A DNA stretch of 64,000 nt from Cycas panzhihuaensis (taxonomy: Eukaryota; Cycadophyta): positions 176,335,741-176,399,740 of the forward strand of contig CM041465.1 in NCBI GenBank assembly GCA_023213395.1, given 5' to 3'. Below are positions 56,253 to 64,000 of this stretch, one piece after another (the stretch's first letter is position 1; each line of letters begins with the position of its first letter). The translations under genes were made by a program, and so were the position numbers. The notes below the pieces were generated by a model. That model ran no database searches. It saw only the letters and a program-made list of their open reading frames with translations, and was not told where the DNA came from.

Positions 56253-57000
56253 TATGTATGATAGGCCCATAAGGTTGGGTGAAGTTGGAGGTGCCAATCC
56301 TATTAAGATTAGGCAATAGTTTTCTTGAGGATGTTGATCAAGGTCTTGTTAAAGGCATTGATCTAAGCATTAGCATAAGGGTAATAGGGAGATGAGGTTT
56401 TGTGAGAGATTTTAAACCTCTCACAAAGCTCATCCATCTCTTTATTACAAAATAGGGTCCCATTATTAGTAATAAGGATGTCAAGAACCTCAAACTAATA
56501 AATGATGTGTTGAAAGATGAAGGTGCCTATTATCTTGCCTATTGTTGAGGATAAATGAGTAACCTCTACCTATTTGGTAGAGTATTCTATTACTATCATA
56601 ATGAACTTATGTTGGGCTGAGGAAGGTGGGGTTATAACCCTAATGATGTCAAGACCCCATTGGGGAAATGGCCACGATGACATTGCAACATGCAATACCT
56701 CAGAAGGTTGGTGGCTTATGTTGGAATGCTCTTAGCATTTCTAACATCACTGGGCATGGGAATGGGCATATTTAAACATCATTGGCTAATAAAATCCCAT
56801 GCGTAGTATTTATTAGGCTATAGATTGACCCCTGAACAATCCACTACAAATGTTATCATGGCATTCATGAAGAACTTGGTTAGTCTCCTACGGGTTGATA
56901 CAACAGAGAAGAATGCCATTAAATGACCTCTTATATAATACATCCTCTATAAGGAAGTATTATTGAGTAGAAGCCCATACACTTAGCCTGACCTCCTCAC
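56253..57000 (-). pseudogene. int: Gyp-3 integrase, N-terminal and core part
   Basis: Continues the gene cut by Cop-4. It matches Gyp-2 21380-22130: the CCTATT-AGATTAGGCAATAG segment equals the Gyp-2 sequence just past TGATG, then the regions equivalent to ANGQVESFN, TNNGTPF (here about 56455-56475, reading TNNGT too) and PFPQWGLDII-like (about 56650). Frameshifts throughout. Confidence 0.75.
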
Positions 57001-58480
57001 GAGAGTTCATGGGATATTTTTGTTGCATGAGGTAGTTAATTATGTCTCCATACCATTTGCTATTGACCAATGAATGGGGGTCAACCTATTGTAGTACTAG
57101 AATGGGTTTGTCAGGGACTGAGTCATCAACTAGGACATTTGTAGAGTTAGTGATTAGTGTATCAGTGAATTACTTAGCTACAACCATATACTTCTTTGAT
57201 TTTTTATTAATGACCTTAAGGTCATACTCTTGAAGAAGGATGGCCCACTTGCCTATCCTTCCTATAAAATTAAACTAGGTTATTAAATAATATAATGGGT
57301 CTGATTAGACTAAGACATGTATGGTGTTACTAAAGAGGTAATACTGAATCTTCTTAATGATAAACACTAATGCTAAGTATTCCTTTTCTATAGGAGGATA
57401 GTTTAGCTCATCTGCTACTAGGGTACAACTTATGAAGTAGACAATTCCTTCGATCTTAGAGTCATCTTCTTATGTAAGCATAACAACGATGGATTTGTCA
57501 ATTATTGATGTATAAAGGATAAAGGGTCAATTGAATAGTGGAGAAGCTAATATTAGAGTAGAGACAAAAGCTCTCTTGAGCTCTTGAAAGGGCTCTTAGG
57601 TTTTAAGGGTCCAAATGAATGGAGTCCCCTTTTTTAAGTAGGTTAGTTAGTGGTTTTGTATTAATAGAAAAATCTATCAAAAAATGCCTTAAGAAACCCA
57701 ATTACCCCAAAAATAACTTGATTTATTACTATATCTTAAGGGCCAACATCTTAACTATAGCCTTGACCGTGCTTGGGTCAACTTGGATTCCATGTTGTGA
57801 CACTAGGAAACATAAGAGCTTACCAGTTATTACTGTAAAAACACATTTTAGCAAATTTAAGCTAATGTGGTATTTGTGACAACTGGTGAAGGTCTTCCTT
57901 AGGTTCACTAGATGATCAACCCTCTTACGAGAGAGGCCCATTAGGTCATCCATAAAGACCTCAAGAATCTTATTGATAAGGTCATGAAAGATGAACTACA
58001 TGGCCATGTGGTAGGTGGCCCTGACATTCTTTAAGCTAAAGGGCATCACCTTATATGCAAACATCCCCTAAGGAGTAGAAAAGGTCATTTTGTGTCAGTC
58101 CTTGAGAGAAATTTGAACTTGGTTATATCTAGAGAACTCATCTATTAAGGACATAACTTTGAACCCCATTACATGATCAATGATTTGATTAATAAGTGAT
58201 AGTAAAAAATTATCCTTAGGGCATGCATTGTTGATGTCTCTAAAATTAATACAAATCTGAATGGTCCCGTTCTTTTTGGTGATTAGGACTATATTGGATA
58301 CCCATTTTGGGTAGTCAATGGAAGTAATGAGACCTATACTTTATAGTTTCTCTACTTCCATCTTAACCATGGCTAATAATTTTAGGTGGAGTGTTATTTT
58401 TGCTTAACAAGATAAGCATCCAAAATTATTATAAGGTCATGAGTGACAATATTAGGGTCGATGCCCTTTATGTTGAAATA
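57001..58480 (-). pseudogene. rt-rh: Gyp-3 RNase H and reverse transcriptase remnant
   Basis: RT active site FMDDLMGLSRKRVDH at about 57960-57920, followed by NLLKCVFTVITGKLL and VSQHGIQVDPSTVKAI, the same order as Gyp-2. A KNGTIQI-like segment lies near 58270. RNase H landmarks (YSS/PIEKEYLALV-type) lie at 57440-57340. The longest open piece is only 57953-57729. Confidence 0.82.
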
Positions 58481-59640
58481 GTACCACATAAACACATTAT
58501 GAAACTTGTAAAATAGTTCTATATACTTCCTAACCTTGTGGGGTAAGCATTTAATGTTGATTTTAATGATCCTATCAAGGGCAAGGATGATTTCTTATGT
58601 TGCCCTTATGTATAAGATATTCCCTTCCTCAAAGTGGAGGGAAGCTTGGTCAATAGGCAAATCAGGGAAAATAATTATTTTATTAGGATCTATTAAGGGG
58701 GAATTGATAGACAGATACTTCTAGAAACTAAGCTTGTGGTGCCTGCAAGGTAAATTAGGTGAGGTCCCTACTAGATGTTCTAATAAGGCCTTGTTATTCT
58801 CAAAATAATCTATCCCATTGATAGTCTTACTTATAGGAGGCTAGAGAGCATGCAGAGATACGACAAGCTAAGAGCAATCTAATAGCATGTCCACATAGTG
58901 AGGTGACTCTTCAAATAAGTTAGAGTATAGCCTCATGATAAGTGTTCCCTTTATTTAGGCTAAGGAATGTTGAGGAGGATCGAGGTCACATATGATGAAC
59001 TTATCATGAGACAAGATAGACTAAGAATCCTCATCATCATTGTAAGCTAACGAGGATTGATTGGCCCCTGTAGAAGAGTGCTCATGAGTTGGTTGGTTTC
59101 TCACATACATAAGTAAATTAATAGTGTATGGAATGTGGGGGGAAATTAGAGGAGCATCCAATGTATATTTCATTGATCTATCATCTACCATCCAAGAGGG
59201 TTTCCCTTGGAAGGTAACATAGATCAAAGAAGCAGGGTGGTGCCTCTTTATCACATCCTCAAAGGAGGTGGGGTTCCCTTGATTAGGGTGCTTATTATGC
59301 ATGATTCAAGGTGAGTGATGAACCAACCATACCCTAAGGTAGGGAGACTTCCACCTTGGTGGAGATGGGGAAGCTTGTGGCAGGGGAGATTCAGACATAT
59401 AGGGGTTCAAGCCAAATGGAGGAGGTGTGTTAATTTGTGATGTCTTCCCCCTTCTAACATTGAGGAAAGAAACTTGTTGAAGTAGCTCCTCATAACCATC
59501 ATTGAACTCCTTATCACTAAAAATGACTAAATAGCCATAGCTCCCAACAACAATAAGAGTAAAGTATACTAAGTTCAGTTGAGGGGGAGGGATTGAAGGT
59601 CGAAAATGAAGATAGAATAGAGCAAGTGCAATAATATTCA
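58481..59640 (-). pseudogene. pro: Gyp-3 protease-RT linker
   Basis: Equivalent to Gyp-2 23640-24430. GSYGYLVIFSDKEFNDG at about 59550-59500 corresponds to GSYRYLTSFSDDESHD in Gyp-2. Two open pieces (59641-59306 and 59302-59021) cover a Pro/Ser-rich linker. The match to Gyp-2 ends near 59640 in 'AGAGCAAG', where Cop-5 begins. Confidence 0.75.
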
Positions 59641-60139
59641 ATCCATATTGATATTTACATACATGTTAAACAAAGTATTTTCAATCTATATTGAAGAGCA
59701 TGATAATAAATTTACATTGAGCATAGGTGGTGTTGATATACACTAAGATTTTAAACCCTATAATTTATATTCAGGAGGTAAGTGGGAGCCTGCCTCAACT
59801 TTAATTTAAAATAAAGTAAAATAATAAATAAATTAATAAAATAAACTTACCATTTCTTAAATCTTGCCTTGGATGGTCCTAAGATACCTTTGCACATATG
59901 TTAAACTAATGTAATAAACATTAGGCCTAACATTCTCCCCTATAATGTTCATTATATGAAATATCAAGCTTCTCCTCGAATCTGTGAGACTTCTATTTTA
60001 GGAAAACTTTAAGAGAGAGATTAAACAGTTGTCCTTTAGCTTTGTCACCATCCTACATTCTAGTCCTTGCAATGTAATCCTCTTTAATAATATATATCTC
60101 AAGTGGTTTACAAGTAGGTGTGGCTTGATTCAAATGAGT

Positions 60140-60640
60140 AGGAGTGGATGTATTAAGATCTTTGTCCTCTTTAACTTTTACGTTATTAGAGTCAATTCAG
60201 TCAAAGATATATTCAACATCATTAAATGCAATAATATGATCATTAATTTTATTACAATCATTAATATTAGTTAATGCATCATTGTCAACCTACTCTAATA
60301 TCTGTCCCACATGAAAAATATTATCAATATAATTAGTTTCATCTAATTTTATAGTATCTCCCTCATAAACTAATCCAAGGTATCCCATGCATTTTTAGAT
60401 GTGGACATTTTGCTTATACTAGTGAATATAATGTCATCTAATACACAAAAAATCAAGACTAAAGCCTCATTATCTTTTTTTATATTTTCTTTAACATTTT
60501 GTTCATCTTTTAAATAACCATCCTTTACAAAATTTCAAAGATCATTTGCAATAAAATATGATTTCATTACTTTGCTTTAAATTTGAAAATCAGTTCCATC
60601 AAATATAGGAAAGATTATGTTACTAATATTCATTGTTATT
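60140..60640 (-). pseudogene. Copia-type gag (UBN2/DUF4219-like) remnant in Cop-5
   Basis: The minus strand reads FDGTDFQI then a stop where W is expected, KVMKSYFIANDL, VKDGYLKDEQNV, KKDNEALVLIFCVLDDIIF and KNAWDTLD. This is the usual order of the copia gag/UBN2 family (F-x-G-x-N-Y/F..W, D-x-L-W..V, A-x-x-x-I-x-x-x-L-D-D..F, A-K-x-A-W-D-x-L). The later part is frameshifted. It differs from the Cop-1/Cop-4 gag, so it comes from another copia family. Confidence 0.6.
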
Positions 60641-60659
60641 GTAAAAGACTTTAATACAT

Positions 60660-62514
60660 AATCTAAAATGTATGGTCTTAATAGACAAATAAGAATCCTT
60701 TTAACCTTGAATGAAAAATAACTTAAAATATGCAATAAATCTCCTTTTGCATGAACTTTTAATAAAATTCCTTGTTAATCAATAAATAATAAATTAACAA
60801 TAAAAGGAATATGTATCTTTTCAAATTGGAAAAGGATGGATTATATAGAGTAAATATAAATCAATAATTTGTTTGACATGATACAATATAAGCCATAGGA
60901 CAATGAATAATTTGAAGTGAAATCAAATCAATAAGATTCTTTCTTAATATATAAAATAAGGGAATTAGACAATGAGATGAAAAGTATATCTCTTTTTAAA
61001 TAAAACAATGCAAGATAAATGTTCTCCTTTTAAAATAAAACTAATATGTAACCAATAATCTTTTCAAAAAATGATATAAGTAAACCTAAAAAAGTAAAGG
61101 CCTATGAAATAAGCTTACAATTATACAATATAATACACCTTATTTGAGGTTTTAAGTACAATAGAGATGACTTTAAATCAATTTTTAAAATATTTTACTA
61201 ATGTGATAAAAGTAACTTTTAAACAAGAAAAAAGGAGCTAAATTAAGCTTACTATTTATTTCACTATATAGATGAATAAGTTAAAAATAAATAAGTAATA
61301 AATATGCTTTTATATGAGCCCTTTTCAATCTATCTAAAAATGGAAGGTATGCTTTGAATATAACCTTAAAATATGCTATTTTATTTACCTTTGAATGAAC
61401 TTTTAAAATATTCTTTTAAAAGATAAGTTGACTAAAAAATAAGTGAAATAAGCTTGAAAAGAGCTTAAGCTTAAAATAAATAAATCATAAAATATAATAG
61501 CAACTTTAAAACAAAGGTATAAAAAGTTGGAAAGCATTGGTTTGAAGTATTTATTTCAAAAGTCTCGTTCTTCTTCAGGAGGCTAAAATATGACTAAAAA
61601 ACTACAAAATTCAATTATGAGCTTCTAAAAATAGATAAAATAGTTAATAATCGATTAACAACTCAATAATATACAAGTATGCAAAGGTAGAGTGAAACAA
61701 TAACTTAAAATATTTAAAAATAAGTCAAACTAGGGTTAATCAGGAGACCTAACTTCACTAGTCTCAAAAACCTATAAAACAGTTTTAAATCTTAGTATAA
61801 ATTATTTTAGTGCATAGATCTTCAAAATACCTTTCCATTGAATCTAGTTATTCAAAAAATGGACTCCTACATTAAATGTTATAATAAAAACAGTGACAAG
61901 ACCTCTTTAAGGTAATAAAACTGAGTTGGGAAGGTTAAGGCCCTTAGATAAGAGACCCCTGATTACATGGAGGCTAAAAAGATCAACTACTAAGGTCCAA
62001 AGAGGACTAATGGACTTGAAATATTATAAGATATGATTAAACTCTTTAAAAACCAAATTTACAAAAAAGAATTAATACTAAATTAGATTAAAATTCACCC
62101 CTTTAATACGAAAGGCAAGGTCACATGGGGGCTCAATGTGACCAAAAAATTGATGCGAGGGGGGACTAGAGTCAAATCGTACATATGAATGTTAAACAAC
62201 TATGTAATTTAATTTAATTTTATTAAAATTAAGAAAAATAAATGTATTAACAAAAATCAGCCTGAACGTTAACGAGTGACTTGCAAAAATAAAACATAGA
62301 TTAAATCATGACAAAATCAATAAAAAAAAAAATCTTAATTTCTTCATGGAATGGAGGGGTGATATTGATTGCATATATATATTTTTTAAATATTAAAAAA
62401 TAAAAATAAAAATTACAAGTTTGTAAAGTAGCAACCAGCAGAATGGAGAAACTCGACAGAAAATGATCACCGTGATAAACCTTAATCACGGAGAGGGGTG
62501 CAAATGTTGTTCCT

Positions 62515-62515
<1 letters not shown>
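60660..62515. other. AT-rich stretch without recognisable gene
   Basis: Very AT-rich, with many AATAAG/TTTTAAAA words. No frame above 60 codons with family features. It lies between the gag remnant and the primer-site-like sequence of Cop-5 and may be leader or a further decayed insertion. Confidence 0.4.

Positions 62516-62516
<1 letters not shown>

Positions 62517-62595
<79 letters not shown>
62517..62595. repeat. (AT)n microsatellite, about 78 bp
   Basis: An uninterrupted AT dinucleotide run, the longest simple repeat of the window. Confidence 0.97.
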
Positions 62596-62598
<3 letters not shown>

Positions 62599-63710
62599 AA
62601 AATAAAAATATAAATAAAAAAAGAAATAGATTACAGAGTTACTAGGGATGCTAATACTCGAATCTCACCTATAATAACTGGAAATTATATTTGCAAAAAA
62701 TTCTTACAATTATGATGCTCATATGGAGTACATAAAAGCACTCCCAAAACATGGCCTAGTAGAGAAGCTTTAAGTAGTTTGAAAATACAAGATCAAAAGA
62801 CCAACCAACGAATCTCTACACCCTGCTTCGATAGAAAGATTGGCAAATTGATATTTGAAGTTGGAGATTCATAGCTGTGTGTTATCAATTTTTGGTACTG
62901 AATGACATCAATTAAAAATACAATGTGCTGGTGGACAAAAATCTCCACAAAATTTTTAGCAATGGCGAAGTTTGGTAGCACAATGTTGGATTGCAATTAT
63001 AAGGGCATATGCAACAACAAGCAAGCATTCAATATAAAGAAGTGCGGTCCATGACTAGTGTGAGCATAAAATAATGAACCAGGTGGATGCAAATGACTTG
63101 TAATTGAGGCAAACAAATCAATAGAAAATGGCTTGCAAACAACTTTAGATGGGATTGGATGATTGTGGTCTAATGCTTTATGAAGGTAGGGTTTGGTACG
63201 AACAAAGGCAACCAATTGTTCATGGAGTTGAGTACAATATAAGATATGCACTTGTCAATATGGATCACTTGCTTGGCTTTTATCTGCTATCTGCAAGTAC
63301 CATATGAATGTAGAGTAGGTCTAGGCTATTGTCAACACCTCTAGACCAATGTATCTTCTTACGATGCTTCCAAGTGTTGGATATGAGAAGAATCTACTGA
63401 GTGTTTATTATTACTATGATGTAAAAGGCCTCACTACATTTCTCACAAGATGCATAGCGGTAACATAGGGCATTTGAAGTTTATGTACTGGTAATGCAGG
63501 AGTCAAATCAAGAGATTAAGGTTTCAAAGCTTGTATATATGTCCAGCAGGTTCTTATCCATAGTACAATTCTTAATGCAGAGATGGAATAATGTAGGGCA
63601 ATACAGTGTATTATGAACAACTCCAACCACACATGCTTGATGAGAAACAATGGTGAATAAATTTTGTAATGTTCACGAACTAACATGGGACTTATGCACA
63701 AATGAACTTT
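62596..63710 (-). other. Cop-5 interior, unrecognised
   Basis: Two adjoining minus-strand open stretches (63251-62997 and 62996-62793) together give about 150 codons with LHEQLVAFVRTKPYLHKALD and FLIDVIQYQKLITHSYES. I recognise no family. Being in one place and separated by a single stop, they could be a decayed exon or chance. Confidence 0.3.
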
Positions 63711-63723
63711 GCTCTAATACCAA
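63711..63723 (-). other. Primer-site-like sequence of Cop-5
   Basis: The minus strand reads TTGGTATTAGAGC, one change from the initiator tRNA-Met site TGGTATCAGAGC. It sets the direction of the island as minus strand. Confidence 0.5.
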
Positions 63724-63899
63724 ATAAAAGTTGATAGAGGATAGAGCGGATCAATTTCATTAAGCCATAGTTGAAGTAGAGAACAACATTAGCTTAACAG
63801 GGATGTCTTCCCCTTCATAGGGTACTTCATCCTAAAAGAACCCTATGACAAATGGATCAGATAAGTCTTCCTCTTCCTCTCCATCTGTTACTCTAAAAA

Positions 63900-64000
63900 T
63901 TGCTTGGCATAGTTGGTGGGATGTCTAAGTTGGGGGTGGCTCTAAGCTAACTGTATCATGAAGAGCAAATAAATCCCATTTGGTCAAGCCATAGTTGACC
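63900..64000 (-). pseudogene. pro: Gyp-3 protease, partial (window edge)
   Basis: CCCATTTGGTCAAGCCATAGTTGACC at the edge matches CCCATTTGGTCAAACCATGGACGACC of Gyp-2 (about 24558-24583), which encodes the GRPWFDQMG segment after the protease core. The rest continues outside. Confidence 0.65.

Larger units (their letters stand above)
59640..63800 (-). mobile_element. Cop-5: AT-rich inserted island with copia remnants
   Basis: Interrupts Gyp-3 protease: Gyp-2-like sequence stops near 59640 and returns by about 63945. Read on the minus strand it holds a primer-site-like TTGGTATTAGAGC (63723-63711), a gag remnant (60640-60140), and a possible polypurine tract with LTR start TAGGGGAGAATGTTAGGCC (about 59949-59931). 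A similar tip TGTTAAGCTAATGTT reads from 63799. No RT, integrase or protease is seen. LTR ends and target duplication could not be resolved, so the boundaries are approximate. Confidence 0.45.
41885..64000 (-). mobile_element. Gyp-3: old Ty3/gypsy element related to Gyp-1/Gyp-2, interrupted by Cop-4 and Cop-5
   Basis: Minus strand. Homology with Gyp-2 is collinear: LTR start and polypurine tract (42482), RNase H frame (43435-43860), spacer, antisense PMD (45957-47430), integrase (48200-48625, then 56253-57000), RT/RNase H (57000-58480), protease linker (58480-59640) and protease (63900 onward). Gag lies beyond the window. It is far more decayed than Gyp-2, with few open stretches over 80 codons, so it is the oldest insertion. 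Confidence 0.82.

Overview
This 64 kb window looks like heterochromatin-type DNA from a large plant genome. It is almost entirely LTR retrotransposons nested inside one another. I see no intact host gene, tRNA, rRNA or CRISPR. The plant origin rests on the element families: Ty1/copia elements primed by initiator tRNA-Met, long-LTR Ty3/gypsy elements resembling the Tat/Ogre/Retand group, and a captured plant mobile domain (PMD) gene. I cannot name the species. Every large reading frame is broken by stops or frameshifts, many explainable as C-to-T or G-to-A changes, which fits old methylated repeats. Element names used here (Cop-1 to Cop-5, Gyp-1 to Gyp-3) are mine.

Layout. The window opens inside the 5' LTR of a plus-strand copia element, Cop-1 (LTR 1-112, primer site, leader to 1144). 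The leader is interrupted by Gyp-1 (1145-31728, plus strand, target duplication GTAAG/GCAAG). The 3' LTR of Gyp-1 is interrupted by Gyp-2 (13621-30504, minus strand, duplication GAGGC). Cop-1 resumes at 31734 with leader, gag, protease, integrase, RT and RNase H, and ends at an LTR at 37722-38019. That LTR is followed directly by another leader (Cop-2, coding region lost), a divergent LTR (40085-40395), and a pol fragment with its own LTR (Cop-3, to 41884). The flank at 41885-42482 looks like the LTR end of a third, oldest gypsy element, Gyp-3 (minus strand), whose body runs to the end of the window. Gyp-3 is interrupted by a complete copia, Cop-4 (48631-56247, minus strand, duplication TGATG), and by an AT-rich island carrying a copia gag remnant (Cop-5, about 59640-63800).

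The order of insertion reads Gyp-3, then Cop-1/2/3, then Gyp-1, then Gyp-2, with Cop-4 and Cop-5 independently placed in Gyp-3.

The most interesting content is shared by all three gypsy elements. Downstream of where integrase ends they carry (i) a gene in the opposite orientation that resembles the PMD family and keeps a GT-AG intron in two copies, (ii) a spacer with palindromes, and (iii) a second RNase H-type frame in sense orientation near the 3' LTR, with a TATA box before it. Gyp-1 has lost RT, RNase H and integrase but still keeps this PMD/RNase H module.
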